Assembly (NCBI RefSeq): GCF_007679045.1
Contig: NZ_VEFS01000001.1
Coordinates: forward strand, 117,422-181,421
Direction of reading: 5' to 3'
Source: Microbacterium sp. BH-3-3-3
GTDB taxonomy: Bacteria > Actinomycetota > Actinomycetes > Actinomycetales > Microbacteriaceae
DNA length: 64,000 bases
Position 1 is the stretch's first letter. The number at the start of each line of letters is the position of its first letter. The notes beneath the pieces are model-generated. The model searched no databases. It saw nothing but the letters and a program-made list of their open reading frames with translations, and had not been told where the DNA came from. This document shows, in pieces, positions 44,252-52,907 of the stretch. The translations under genes and the position numbers were made by a program.

Positions 44252-44686
44252 GTGAGTGAAGAGAACACCGTCCCCCTGTTCGACACCAAGGTGATCGTGA
44301 TGCTGCGCGACGACCTCGCCCCCTGGCAGGAGCTGAACGTCACCGCGTTCCTCATGTCGGGGATCGCCACGAGCGCGCCAGATCTGGTCGGCGACCCGTA
44401 TCTCGACGCCGACGGCACGACGTACCTGCCGATGCTGCGGCAGCCGGTGATCGTCTTGAGCGGTGACGCCGAGACGCTGACGAGGGCGCGAGCCAAGGCG
44501 GCCGCGCGCGACGACGTCGCCCTCGCCGTCTACACGCGCGAGCTCTTCGCCACGTCCCACGATGCGGCGAACCGCGCGGCCGTGGCCGCGGTCGCGGCAT
44601 CCGATCTCGATCTCGTCGGCATCGCGATGCGCGGCCCGCGCAACGCCGTCGACCGCATGGCGAAAGGCGCCACCGCCCACGCGTGA
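44252..44686 (+). CDS. DUF2000-family protein
   Basis: A 144-residue protein with the DUF2000 pattern: KVIVMLRDDLAPWQELNVTAF, LMSGIATSAP, and LVGIAMRGPRNAVDRMAKG. The fold is related to peptidyl-tRNA hydrolase-type proteins and its function is unknown. GTG at 44252 lies 49 bases from the divergent AraC-type gene. It ends seven bases before the minus-strand response-regulator gene. Confidence 0.78.
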   Translation: MSEENTVPLFDTKVIVMLRDDLAPWQELNVTAFLMSGIATSAPDLVGDPYLDADGTTYLPMLRQPVIVLSGDAETLTRARAKAAARDDVALAVYTRELFATSHDAANRAAVAAVAASDLDLVGIAMRGPRNAVDRMAKGATAHA

Positions 44687-44693
44687 CGGGAGT

Positions 44694-45359
44694 TCACTCC
44701 CCCGGAACGAGCAGCCCGCTCTCGTAGGCCGCGATCACCAGCTGCGCGCGGTCGTGGGCGCCGAGCTTGAGCATCGTGTTCTTCACGTGGGTCTTCGCGG
44801 TGTGCGGCGAGATGAACAGCGCGGCCGCGACCTCGTCGTTCGACCGGCCGCGCGCAACATGAAGCAGCACCTCTCGCTCGCGCTCGGTCAGCATTGCCAG
44901 CGACGGGGCGTCCCGCGGGGCCGCCGGCTCGACGCGGCGCACGTACCTCTCGATCATCGCCCGGGTCGCCACCGGCGACAGCAGGGCGCCGCCGTCGTCG
45001 ACGGCGAGCACCGCGTGCACGATCTCGTCGGGCTCGGCTCCCTTGCCGATGAAGCCGCTGGCCCCCGCCCGCAGGGCCGCGACGACGTAGTCGTCTTCCT
45101 CGAACGTGGTGAGGATGAGCACGCGCGTCTCGGCGAGGGCGGGGTCGGTGCAGATGAGACGAGTGGCCTCGATGCCGTCCAGGCGCGGCATGCGGATGTC
45201 GCACACCACCACGTCGGGCCGCAGCGATGCGGCGAGCGCGACCGCTTCTTCTCCGTCGACGGCTTCGCCCACCACTTCGATGCCGGGCGCGGCATCGAGA
45301 AGGTCGCGCACGGCCGTGCGGATGAGGGCTTGGTCGTCGACCACGAGCACGCGGGTCAT
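44694..45359 (-). CDS. NarL/LuxR-type response regulator
   Basis: A 221-residue regulator: receiver domain with acidic pair VDDQALIR, phospho-Asp in DVVVCDIRMPRLDG near residue 54, Thr in ILTTFEEDDY, and Lys in FIGKGAEP; LuxR-type HTH at about 155-215 (LTEREREVLLHVARGRSNDE, FISPHTAKTHVKNTM). It forms a pair with the overlapping histidine kinase (ATGA). Confidence 0.92.
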   Translation of the reverse strand: MTRVLVVDDQALIRTAVRDLLDAAPGIEVVGEAVDGEEAVALAASLRPDVVVCDIRMPRLDGIEATRLICTDPALAETRVLILTTFEEDDYVVAALRAGASGFIGKGAEPDEIVHAVLAVDDGGALLSPVATRAMIERYVRRVEPAAPRDAPSLAMLTEREREVLLHVARGRSNDEVAAALFISPHTAKTHVKNTMLKLGAHDRAQLVIAAYESGLLVPGE

Positions 45360-46549
45360 CGGACACCTCCGGGGGTGACGGCGAGGGGAAGACGCGCGGC
45401 GAGACGGTAGCCGCCGGGGGCGAGCCCGGCATCGAGGTGACCGCCCACCGACTCGACGCGTTCGCGCAGACCGACGAGGCCGAAGCCGGAGGGAGACGCG
45501 GTCTCGGGCGTGCGGTCGAGGGGGTTGGTGACCACGATCTCGATCTCGTCGCCGTCGCGGCGCAGCAGCACGTGCGCGCGACGCGCGGTGCCGTGCTTGA
45601 GGGCGTTGGTCAGTCCCTCTTGCACGACGCGGTAGGCGACGATGTCGACCGAGAGGGGCAGCGCGTCGGCCGGGTCGTCGCGGTCGAGCTCATCGCGGAC
45701 GACGACGTCCCACCCCGCGACACGCACCGACTCCACGACGTCTGCGAGGCGCGCGAGGCCGGGCTGCTCGCGCGGAGCGGATTCGTCGGGCGCGCGCAGC
45801 ACGGTGAGCAGGGATCCGATCTCGCTGAGCACGTCGCGCGAGGCGGTGCGGATGGTCGCCAGCGCCTCGCGGGCGCGCTCGGGCCGCGTCTCGAGCGTCG
45901 ACGACGCCACTCCCGCGTTCAGGCTGATGACCGAGATGCGGTGCGCGACGGCGTCGTGCAGGTCGCGGGCGATGCGCAGACGTTCCTCGGTGACCCGGCG
46001 CCGGGCCTCGGCCTCGCGCGTCTGCTCGGCGCGGCGGGCGCGTTCGATCACGGCCTCGACGTAAGCGCGGCGGGAGCGGGCGGCGTCGCCCAGCGCGCCC
46101 GCGAGCGTCACCATGAGCCCGACCTGGAGAAAGCGGGTGTCGAGCCCCGTCGTGAGCTCGATCACGATGCTCACCCCGACCAGGCCCACCACCGCCGGGA
46201 TCGCCACCGGGGCGGCCTCGCGCCGTGTGAGCCGGTCGGCCATGCCGTAGGAGGCGATCACCATCGACAGCGCGACCCCGGGCAGCAGCGTGCCGAGCAC
46301 GAGCGCGGTGACGTACAGCGCGATGCACGCCAGCAGCACCGTGCGCGGCCAGCGCCGCCGCAACGGCAGCAGCAGCGCGGGCACGATCGCGATCGCGTAG
46401 ACGAGCGGGCTCGACGGGCGCAGCTCGGGGAACGGCACGGGGGCGAAGACCGGCGCGATCACGAGGATCGCGGCGACGACGTCGAGCAGCCACGCGCGAC
46501 CGGCCGGGATCAGACGCGGCGCGGAGTCCGTCGTCGGGTCGGGTCGCAT
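45356..46549 (-). CDS. NarL-family sensor histidine kinase
   Basis: A 397-residue kinase. About six membrane helices (20-165) have no large outer loop, so it probably senses within the membrane. The HisKA_3 box ERLRIARDLHDAVAHRISVI follows (His near 205), then the ATPase domain with VVQEGLTNALKHG and SGFGLVGLRERVESVGG. It phosphorylates the response regulator. It is divergent from the ABC exporter at 46682; the 132-base gap likely holds the site through which the pair controls that exporter. Confidence 0.9.
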   Translation of the reverse strand: MRPDPTTDSAPRLIPAGRAWLLDVVAAILVIAPVFAPVPFPELRPSSPLVYAIAIVPALLLPLRRRWPRTVLLACIALYVTALVLGTLLPGVALSMVIASYGMADRLTRREAAPVAIPAVVGLVGVSIVIELTTGLDTRFLQVGLMVTLAGALGDAARSRRAYVEAVIERARRAEQTREAEARRRVTEERLRIARDLHDAVAHRISVISLNAGVASSTLETRPERAREALATIRTASRDVLSEIGSLLTVLRAPDESAPREQPGLARLADVVESVRVAGWDVVVRDELDRDDPADALPLSVDIVAYRVVQEGLTNALKHGTARRAHVLLRRDGDEIEIVVTNPLDRTPETASPSGFGLVGLRERVESVGGHLDAGLAPGGYRLAARLPLAVTPGGVR

Positions 46550-46681
46550 CGTCCCAGTCTGACGCGCACGCGAGCGTCTGACCATCGCCCGCTCGGGGCA
46601 GACGAGATCTCCCCCCACCGGGGTATGCCCGCACCCCCGCTGAGCGACGCGGCGGCGAGCCCGCGCGACGACAGTGGAGCC

Positions 46682-47389
46682 ATGACCACCGAACCTCCTC
46701 CCCCGCTCTTCTCCGTCGTGGACCTGCACAAGTCGTACGGCCGCGGCTCGGCGCGCTTCGACGCGCTGCGCGGAGTGTCGCTCGACATCCGACGCGGCGA
46801 GAGCATCGCGATCGTCGGCAAGAGCGGCTCGGGCAAATCCACCCTCATGCACCTGCTCGCCCTCATGGACGCCCCCACCACCGGCTCGGTGGTCTTGGAG
46901 GGGACGGATGCGGCGACCCTCCGCGGTCGTCGACTGAACCGCACCCGCAACAAGACGTTCGGCTTCGTGTTCCAGCAGTTCTTCCTCACCCCGAGCGCCT
47001 CGGTACTCGACAACGTCGTGCTGCCGCTGAAGATCGCCGGGGTCGGCCGGGCCGAGCGCAAGCGTCGGGGACTGGCGGCCCTGGCCGAGCTCGACATGCA
47101 GGACAAGGCGAAGAACAAGGCCACGGCCCTCTCGGGCGGCCAGAAGCAGCGCGCGGTCATCGCCCGCGCCCTCGTCAACGACCCGCAGGTGATCTTCGCC
47201 GACGAGCCCACGGGCAATCTCGACACCGCCACCGGCGCCGTCGTCGAAGACATCTTGTTCCGCCTCAACCGCGAGCACGGCATCACCCTCATCGTCGTCA
47301 CGCACGACGAAGACCTCGCCGCGCGCTGCGATCGCCGCGTACAGATCCGCGACGGCGTGATCGTCGCCGAAGAACGGAGTGCGGCATGA
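46682..47389 (+). CDS. MacB-type ABC transporter ATP-binding protein
   Basis: A 235-residue ATPase: Walker A VGKSGSGKST near 47, Q-loop FVFQQFFLTP, signature LSGGQKQRAV near 154, Walker B VIFADEPTGNLD, His switch VVTHDED. The family (LolD/MacB/FtsE-like) powers export or extraction from the membrane rather than import. ATG at 46682. The permease overlaps by four bases. Confidence 0.93.
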   Translation: MTTEPPPPLFSVVDLHKSYGRGSARFDALRGVSLDIRRGESIAIVGKSGSGKSTLMHLLALMDAPTTGSVVLEGTDAATLRGRRLNRTRNKTFGFVFQQFFLTPSASVLDNVVLPLKIAGVGRAERKRRGLAALAELDMQDKAKNKATALSGGQKQRAVIARALVNDPQVIFADEPTGNLDTATGAVVEDILFRLNREHGITLIVVTHDEDLAARCDRRVQIRDGVIVAEERSAA

Positions 47390-48690
47390 AGACCACCGAC
47401 CTCGTCGCCACCGCGGCGGCCAACACGTTCCGCTCGAAGACCCGCACGATCCTGACCGTCCTCGCGATCTTCGTCGGCGCGTTCACCCTCACCCTGACAA
47501 ACGGGCTCGGCACGGGCATCAACCGGTTCATCGACGACACGGTCTCGGCGATCGGTGCCGGCGACGTGCTCACGGTGACGAAGACGAGCACGAGCGATGC
47601 GGCATCCGGAGCCCCTCAGAAATACGACCCCGACTCGGTCGCCGGCGGCACCACGAACCCCGGTCGACCGGGCGCGAGCACGGCCGTCTCGGCGCTGACG
47701 GATGCCGACATCTCGACCATCGAGGGCCTGTCGGGCATCGAGCGGGTCGTCCCCGCGAAGGCCGTGAAGATCGACTTCGTGCAGTACGACGGAGGGCAGC
47801 CCTACGTCGCGTCGGCGGGCTCGCTGATCAGCGGTCAGACCCCGCAGCTGGCGGCCGGAACGGCGCCCGACGGTTCGAGCACGACCCTGCAGACGGCGAT
47901 CCCCGAGTCGCTCGTCTCGCCGCTCGGGTTCTCGAGCGCCGATGACGCGGTCGGGGCCACCCTCACCGTCGCCGTGTCGGATCCGGTGCGCACCCCGCAC
48001 CTGGTCGAGGCGACGATCACCGGCGTGACGGAGGGCGCCTTCGCCAACGCCACCTCCCTCACCACCAATCCCGCCCTCGAAGACGCCCTGTTCGCCGCGC
48101 AGAACACCGGCGTGCCCTCCGACCAGCTCGACCGGTACGCCAGCGCGAGCGCCTTCGTGTCGCCGACGGCCACCGCGGCGCAGATCGACGAGATCAAGAC
48201 GACGCTCACGGATGCCGGATACACCGGCCAGACCGTTTCGGACCAGCTGGGCACCTTCAAGGCCGTGATCGACGGCATCGTGCTCGTGCTGAACGCGTTC
48301 GCCGTGATCGCGTTGCTGGCGGCGAGCTTCGGCATCGTCAACACCCTGCTGATGTCGGTGCAGGAGCGCACCCGTGAGATCGGGCTGATGAAGGCGATGG
48401 GCATGGGCAGCGGGCGGGTGTTCTCGCTCTTCAGCCTCGAAGCGGTGTTCCTGGGATTGCTCGGCAGCTTCATCGGCGCCGCGGTGGCGATCGCGGTCGG
48501 CACCGCGGTGAGCGCACAGCTCGGTCAGAGCCTGTTCAGCGACCTGCCGGGGCTGCAGCTGATCGCGTTCGATCCGACGTCGATCCTGGTTACGACGGTG
48601 GCGATCATGGCGATCGCGTTCCTGGCCGGCAGTCTCCCCGCGGCACGGGCTGCCCGGGCGGATCCGGTCGAGTCGCTCCGCTACGAGTGA
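47386..48690 (+). CDS. MacB/FtsX-type ABC permease
   Basis: A 434-residue permease: one N-terminal helix (TILTVLAIFVGAFTLTLTNG), a long extracytoplasmic MacB-type domain (about 45-285), then three helices (AFAVIALLAASFGIVNTLLM, LEAVFLGLLGSFIGAAVAIA, TVAIMAIAFLAGSLPAARAA). TREIGLMKAMGMGSGRVFSL is the FtsX loop. The C-terminal ADPVESLRYE is typical. With the ATPase and adjacent kinase pair it resembles peptide-export or peptide-resistance systems. Confidence 0.92.
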   Translation: MKTTDLVATAAANTFRSKTRTILTVLAIFVGAFTLTLTNGLGTGINRFIDDTVSAIGAGDVLTVTKTSTSDAASGAPQKYDPDSVAGGTTNPGRPGASTAVSALTDADISTIEGLSGIERVVPAKAVKIDFVQYDGGQPYVASAGSLISGQTPQLAAGTAPDGSSTTLQTAIPESLVSPLGFSSADDAVGATLTVAVSDPVRTPHLVEATITGVTEGAFANATSLTTNPALEDALFAAQNTGVPSDQLDRYASASAFVSPTATAAQIDEIKTTLTDAGYTGQTVSDQLGTFKAVIDGIVLVLNAFAVIALLAASFGIVNTLLMSVQERTREIGLMKAMGMGSGRVFSLFSLEAVFLGLLGSFIGAAVAIAVGTAVSAQLGQSLFSDLPGLQLIAFDPTSILVTTVAIMAIAFLAGSLPAARAARADPVESLRYE

Positions 48691-48709
48691 CCGCAGTTCC
48701 GCGAACGCA

Positions 48710-48741
48710 AGAGGGCCGGATGCCATGGCATCCGGCCCTCT
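48710..48741. terminator. Perfect 32-bp palindrome after the ABC permease
   Basis: A perfect palindrome centred on GGATGCCATGGCATCC with AGAGGGCC/GGCCCTCT outside, 20 bases past the permease stop. A T-poor tail follows (CGTATCG). It would also stop transcripts arriving from the minus-strand peptide candidate. Confidence 0.8.
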
Positions 48742-48774
48742 CGTATCGAACCCCTTAGCGGAGGTTCCGGACGA

Positions 48775-48882
48775 CTACTCGCCGCCGTTGATGACCGACA
48801 GATACGACCCGAAGGGACGTGCGGTGTCGGAGGCGGCGAAGTCGTCGGCGATGCCCTCGTGAGGCGCGTTGTCGTTCTGCAT
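48775..48882 (-). CDS. Candidate 35-aa peptide
   Basis: ATG at 48882 opens 35 codons ending TAG at 48775. The peptide starts MQNDNAPHEGIADDFAAS, has an acidic middle, and ends RPFGSYLSVINGGE. A Shine-Dalgarno site is not obvious. It lies between a MacB-type exporter and a small-protein gene, and its stop precedes a strong palindrome. The layout (acidic lead then Gly/Ser/Tyr end) is reminiscent of exported or modified peptides, but no modification enzyme is nearby. It may be chance. Confidence 0.4.
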   Translation of the reverse strand: MQNDNAPHEGIADDFAASDTARPFGSYLSVINGGE

Positions 48883-48922
48883 GGATCGAGTGTGGCTGAC
48901 CTGCCTGGAGCGGAAACGGTCC

Positions 48923-48952
48923 TTGACAGGAACGGGAAAGTACGCCTAGCTA
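48923..48952 (+). promoter_or_regulatory. Possible sigma70-like promoter
   Basis: TTGACA at 48923-48928 and TAGCTA at 48947-48952 are spaced by 18 bases, facing the small-protein gene at 49075. The -10 match is moderate and the implied leader is over 100 bases. Confidence 0.4.
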
Positions 48953-49074
48953 ACTACTCATCAGTCGAGACGTTGAATGTCTGCGTCCGGCAATCGATAC
49001 CCAGATTACGCATAGGGAAAATATCGGTACTACTGGTCTTTCGAGGACTACGGTTCCCTCGAAGGGGGTAGACC

Positions 49075-49287
49075 GTGACCAAACCTCGCACTGTGACACA
49101 TGTGTACTCGCTCGGCGGCGGCTGGGAGAAGACCTCCCACGAGACCTTGACCCCGGAGGTGGCCGAAGAACTGCGCCATCAGGGATTCACCATGGTGCGC
49201 GCGCGACGCGGCATGTTCGACACCCGCGAGATCTCGCTCCGCGACTATCCGCCGCAGCGCGCGGGCGCACCGACCGTTCCGAGCTGA
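49075..49287 (+). CDS. Small conserved protein, paralogue of the 49776 gene
   Basis: A 70-residue basic-acidic soluble protein of unknown function. It shares with the protein at 49776 the pattern T..TH.Y...GGW.K..H..LT, then LR.QGFT.VRARRG...(T/S)RE.SL..Y. No membrane segment or Cys. GTG at 49075 follows GAAGGGGG. A short inverted repeat (TTCGAGG 49040-49046 and CCTCGAA 49057-49063) partly overlaps the ribosome site. Confidence 0.72.
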   Translation: MTKPRTVTHVYSLGGGWEKTSHETLTPEVAEELRHQGFTMVRARRGMFDTREISLRDYPPQRAGAPTVPS

Positions 49288-49294
49288 CCGCGCG

Positions 49295-49642
49295 TCAGGT
49301 GCCGGCCGTGTCCGCCGACGGGGCGAACACGATGATCGCCGCCCCCACCAGGGCGACGGCCGAGCCGACGTAGTCCCACGTCGTCGGCTTGAACCCGTCG
49401 ACGACGATGCCCCACGCCAGCGATCCCGCGACGAACACCCCGCCGTAGGCTGCGAGCACCCGGCCGAACTGCGCGTCGGGCTGCAGCGCCGCGATGAATC
49501 CGTACGCCCCCAGCGCGACGATGCCCAGAAGCGCGAGCCACCATCCGCGGTTCTCGCGCACGGCCTGCCAGATCAGCCACGCTCCCCCGATTTCGGCCAC
49601 GGCGGCGAGCAGGAAGAGGACGATGATGCGTGCGGTTGTCAC
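49295..49642 (-). CDS. YnfA-family small membrane protein
   Basis: A 115-residue protein with four membrane helices, matching the YnfA/UPF0060 family: [30 protein letters not shown] helix ([22 protein letters not shown]), and [20 protein letters not shown]. Family members resemble small multidrug resistance transporters, but function is not established. It lies convergently between the two small paralogues. Confidence 0.88.
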   Translation of the reverse strand: MTTARIIVLFLLAAVAEIGGAWLIWQAVRENRGWWLALLGIVALGAYGFIAALQPDAQFGRVLAAYGGVFVAGSLAWGIVVDGFKPTTWDYVGSAVALVGAAIIVFAPSADTAGT

Positions 49643-49775
49643 CCGACCATTGTCGGCGACGCGCGATCGGCCCTACACCACCGAACGGGGGACAGACAGC
49701 GCGCCGGAGCCGGCGTAAGGTTGGCCACCCCGCTCCAACGACGTGGCCCCGAGGGGTTTTCGTCAGGAGGACACC

Positions 49776-50015
49776 ATGACTCGACCGCGTACCGCCACTC
49801 ACGCCTATCGCATTCCGGGCGGCTGGCAGAAGGTCCCGCACCACCCGCTCACCGCGGATTTCGCGCGCGACCTCCGCGGCCAGGGCTTCACGATTGTGCG
49901 AGCCCGACGCGGGTGGAACGACTCGCGGGAGCTGTCGCTGACGCAGTACGCCGCGGATCCGGCATCCGGAACCTCCACCTGGGTGGACTCCGAGCTGAAG
50001 CCGTTCAGCGGCTGA
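49776..50015 (+). CDS. Small conserved protein, paralogue of the 49075 gene
   Basis: A 79-residue protein with the same core as the 49075 protein (THAYRIPGGWQKVPHHPLT, LRGQGFTIVRARRGW, SRELSLTQY) and a longer Ser/Thr-containing tail ending in KPFSG. A perfect AGGAGG lies seven bases before the ATG. The function is unknown. The two copies flank the ynfA gene. Confidence 0.75.
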   Translation: MTRPRTATHAYRIPGGWQKVPHHPLTADFARDLRGQGFTIVRARRGWNDSRELSLTQYAADPASGTSTWVDSELKPFSG

Positions 50016-50058
50016 CCACTCGGCTCGACCATCTCGCAGCGGGGCTCCATCGGTAACG

Positions 50059-50093
50059 CCGGAGGGGCCCCGCTCTGTGCGAGGCCCCTCCGG
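50059..50093. terminator. Bidirectional terminator between small gene and desaturase
   Basis: An 11-bp stem (CCGGAGGGGCC with its complement) closes a 13-base loop between convergent genes, 43 bases past one stop and 20 bases past the other. Confidence 0.75.
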
Positions 50094-50112
50094 GGTGGTG
50101 GATCAGAGAACG

Positions 50113-51219
50113 TCAGGCGCGAGCGGCCGCCGAGGTCATCGGGCACTCGAACGGGTCGCGGGCCGCGAGACCCACCCGGTTGAGGTACTGGATGACGATG
50201 CCGTACGACTGCAGCAGCGTGGTCTCGACGTAGGGGACGTTGAGCGTCTGGCTGTGCTCCTTGACGATCGCGCGGGCCTTGCTGAGGTGCGGGCGCGGCA
50301 TGTTCGGGAACAGGTGGTGCTCGATCTGGTAGTTCAGGCCACCCATGAGCCACGTGGCCCACCAGCCGCCGGTGATGTTGCGCGAGGTGCGCACCTGCTT
50401 GCTGAAGAAGTCGAGCTTCGCGTCGGGAGCGATGACGGCCATGCCCTTGTGGTTCGGGGCGAACGAGGCGCCCATGTACAGCCCGAACACGGCGAGCTGC
50501 ACGCCGACGAAGGCGAAGGCCATGCCGAGCGGCAGGAAGACGAATACCGGAGCGACGAAGATCGCGAAGCGGAGGGCGATGAGGCCGAGCTCGGTCCAGC
50601 GACCCTTGACCGGCTCCTTCGAGAACAGGTGGCGCAGACCGATGAAGTGGAGGTTGGCACCCTCGAGCGTGAGCAGGGGGAAGAACGCCCAGCCCTGGCG
50701 CTGCGTGATCCAGCGCTGCAGGCCGCGCGCCTTGGCGGCGTCGACCTCGATGAACGAGATCGTGTCGATCTCGATGTCGGGGTCTTTGCCCACGCGGTTG
50801 GGGTTGGCGTGGTGGCGGGTGTGCTTCGAGGTCCACCACGACAGGCTCATGCCGACGACGCCGGCAGCGAGCCACAGCGCCAGACGGTCATTGGCCTTGC
50901 CCGAGGCGAAGATCTGCTTGTGCGCGGCCTCGTGGGCGAGGAACGCCACCTGGGTGAGCAGAATGCCGAGCGCCGCGGCGATGAGCAGCTGGAACCAGCT
51001 GTCGCCGAGCAGGATGAAACCAGTGACGCAGCCGGCGAAGCCGAGGGTGAGCACGGCCCCGACCATCGCGTAGAAGCGGCGGGCGCGGACCAGCAGGCCC
51101 GTTTCGCGCACGACCTGCGAGAGCTCGGTGTAGGCCTTCGCCATGGGCGGGAAGTCCGTCGTCCCCTTGTAGGTCTGACGGATCGGCCCCATCCGGGACT
51201 CGATGACGGGTGCAGCCAT
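50113..51219 (-). CDS. Membrane fatty-acid desaturase
   Basis: A 368-residue integral-membrane di-iron desaturase. The three His boxes are present: HEAAH near residue 95, HTRHH near 131, and QIEHH near 300; with Q in the third box it belongs with the front-end/linoleoyl-CoA desaturase-like group. Hydrophobic helices lie between boxes. It should introduce a double bond into acyl chains using O2 and an external electron donor; no ferredoxin or reductase is adjacent. GAGGAG precedes the ATG at 51219. Confidence 0.9.
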   Translation of the reverse strand: MAAPVIESRMGPIRQTYKGTTDFPPMAKAYTELSQVVRETGLLVRARRFYAMVGAVLTLGFAGCVTGFILLGDSWFQLLIAAALGILLTQVAFLAHEAAHKQIFASGKANDRLALWLAAGVVGMSLSWWTSKHTRHHANPNRVGKDPDIEIDTISFIEVDAAKARGLQRWITQRQGWAFFPLLTLEGANLHFIGLRHLFSKEPVKGRWTELGLIALRFAIFVAPVFVFLPLGMAFAFVGVQLAVFGLYMGASFAPNHKGMAVIAPDAKLDFFSKQVRTSRNITGGWWATWLMGGLNYQIEHHLFPNMPRPHLSKARAIVKEHSQTLNVPYVETTLLQSYGIVIQYLNRVGLAARDPFECPMTSAAARA

Positions 51220-51435
51220 TGCGTGCTCCTCGGGTGGGGGTGACCGTAGCGGCCCGAAGCCGAAGGCGGATGCCGAGGACTTGTTCGCGACGCTACTGGG
51301 GGCGTATGCGCGATCGCGAATACTTCGCGGTGCCGAGCCCCGGAATCACGCGGGTCGTGGCTGTGAACAGGGGCGATTGCCCAGGCGATTGCCAGGCTGG
51401 GGCCGCTTGGGGGTCGTATTCCGGGGCGGCGACGC

Positions 51436-52143
51436 TCAGTCGCGCAGGACGTATGCGGTGACGCTCGGCGAGAGCTGGCGGGCGTCGAAGCGACCGAGAA
51501 CGATGTTGTTCATCTTGGTCGTGTCGGGCTGCCCGATGACCACCCATGTGTCGTCGCTCGCCTGGGCCGTGACGTCGGCGGCACCGCACTGCGCCGTCGT
51601 CTGATTGCCGCCGGTATTCGTCTGCACCACGGCCAGGCACACTTCGTCGGGCTGGTCGGGCTGGCGCCCGATGTAGATCACACTGTCGTCCAAGAAGGCG
51701 ACGTAGCGAACGGTGTCGGCATCCAACAACCCCATGGCCTCCGGAATGGGGAATTTGTCTTCGCCCGTCGCGGCGTATCGCAGCTCCGGGATGTCCGCCG
51801 CGCTGCGCAGCGTCGGCAGGGTCGTTCCGATGACGATCCCTGCCAGCAGGCCCAGAGCGAGCGCAGCAGTGGTGAGGATCGCAATGCGTCGTCTGCTCAG
51901 GCCGCGCCCGGTATTCGCGGGGCGGAGCTCGGACTCCGGGTCGGGGTCGGGCTCGGGGTCGGACTCGGGGTCGGGGTCTCGATCCGCGGGCGCCTCCCCG
52001 CGGGCCGTCGTCCGCGCGCGGTGTTCGAGCTCCTGCAGTCGCTCGACGTGCTCGTCTGTGAGCGGAGGCTGCGCGTCCGCACCCCGGCCGTAGGCGCGGG
52101 CGCGCAAAACCGTCAGTTCCTCGTGTTCTGCGGCGGTGAGCAT
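51436..52143 (-). CDS. Single-pass membrane protein with acidic Pro-rich segment
   Basis: A 235-residue protein, not recognised. Residues 1-45 are helical, 46-72 an acidic repeat (DPDPESDPEPDPDPESE), 83-108 a membrane helix (RIAILTTAALALGLLAGIVIG), and the last 125 residues a compact outer domain with two cysteines (EVCLAVV, TTAQCGA), able to form a disulfide. No catalytic motif is seen. ATG at 52143 is preferred to an upstream open frame without a site. The 52196 gene ends 52 bases upstream on the same strand. Confidence 0.7.
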   Translation of the reverse strand: MLTAAEHEELTVLRARAYGRGADAQPPLTDEHVERLQELEHRARTTARGEAPADRDPDPESDPEPDPDPESELRPANTGRGLSRRRIAILTTAALALGLLAGIVIGTTLPTLRSAADIPELRYAATGEDKFPIPEAMGLLDADTVRYVAFLDDSVIYIGRQPDQPDEVCLAVVQTNTGGNQTTAQCGAADVTAQASDDTWVVIGQPDTTKMNNIVLGRFDARQLSPSVTAYVLRD

Positions 52144-52195
52144 GCGTCCACTCTGCCGCACCGGGTCACGCCGATCCGGGAGACGCTGCGAGGCG

Positions 52196-52510
52196 TTACC
52201 CCAACAGCGCGTGGACCCGCTGGCGCAACGCCGCTGTCGCCTCCTGGCGCGAACGCCCCGCCCCATCCTCGTGAAGGAGGTCGACGGCGACCTCGACGAG
52301 GATTGCGGTGCTGAGGAAGAGGTCGGCCGCGACGACACCCTGCCCGTCATCGCACGGGTGTCGCGAAGCGCGGATGGCCGCCGCGGGAGTGCCGAAGCGC
52401 TCGCGCACCGCCGCACGCTCTTCGGGCGTCGCGTCCCAGAAAGGTCGTCCTGTTGCCGCGGCCCGATCGATCACGTTGATCAGGAACTCACGAGCGTCTG
52501 TCTGTGCCAC
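52196..52510 (-). CDS. Hypothetical protein (104 aa)
   Basis: Not recognised. A 104-residue helical protein (MAQTDAREFLINVIDRAAAT, PEERAAVRERFG, EVAVDLLHEDGAG) with one Cys and no membrane helix. It uses GTG at 52510 and precedes the membrane protein gene on the same strand, so they may form an operon. Codon use is typical of neighbours. Confidence 0.55.
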   Translation of the reverse strand: MAQTDAREFLINVIDRAAATGRPFWDATPEERAAVRERFGTPAAAIRASRHPCDDGQGVVAADLFLSTAILVEVAVDLLHEDGAGRSRQEATAALRQRVHALLG

Positions 52511-52639
52511 GTCGATTGTTCGTGGCGGCGGGGCGGGTGGATGGTGGGGCGTCCTACTGGTTTCGCAGCCGCCTACGCGGCCGCGTCGCCGGGGGTCAAT
52601 GGCTGGACTTACCGCGCACGCGACCTGTTGGCTGGGGAC

Positions 52640-52885
52640 ATGGGGATGACGAATGCCGAGGTGAAGCGGATCGTGCTTCCGACCGTTCCGCTCTCCGCGT
52701 TGACGGTCGTCGCGTTCGTGCTCGCGGTGAACGGGCTATGGGTCCTCGCGGTCATCGTCATCGCTGTGGCCGTTGCCTCCCTCATCTGGTCGGTGCGACG
52801 CGAGCGGAACCGCGACGCCGACGAGGCGCTCGCGCGTGCCGCTCGCTACGAGGCGGCCGAGCGGGATCAGGACCCGGTCTCGTGA
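52640..52885 (+). CDS. Small membrane protein (81 aa)
   Basis: An 81-residue protein with two adjoining hydrophobic stretches (VPLSALTVVAFVLAVNGLWV, LAVIVIAVAVASLIW) and a charged cytoplasmic tail (RRERNRDADEALARAARYEA). ATG at 52640 begins MGMTNAEVKR. Not recognised. The next small gene starts 22 bases after its stop. Confidence 0.6.
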   Translation: MGMTNAEVKRIVLPTVPLSALTVVAFVLAVNGLWVLAVIVIAVAVASLIWSVRRERNRDADEALARAARYEAAERDQDPVS

Positions 52886-52907
52886 TCTCGTTCATGGATG
52901 CGACCTC

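Larger units (their letters stand above)
48691..49074. other. Gap with terminator, candidate peptide gene and AT-rich leader
   Basis: This 384-base stretch between the permease and the first small paralogue contains the palindrome at 48710-48741, a candidate 35-aa minus-strand peptide at 48775-48882, and an AT-rich leader (about 48940-49060). No other gene is supported. Confidence 0.6.

Noticed and set aside
48859..49071. Plus-strand 70-codon frame before the small paralogue
   Set aside because: No ribosome site, composition unlike a protein, and it runs through the AT-rich leader and hairpin.
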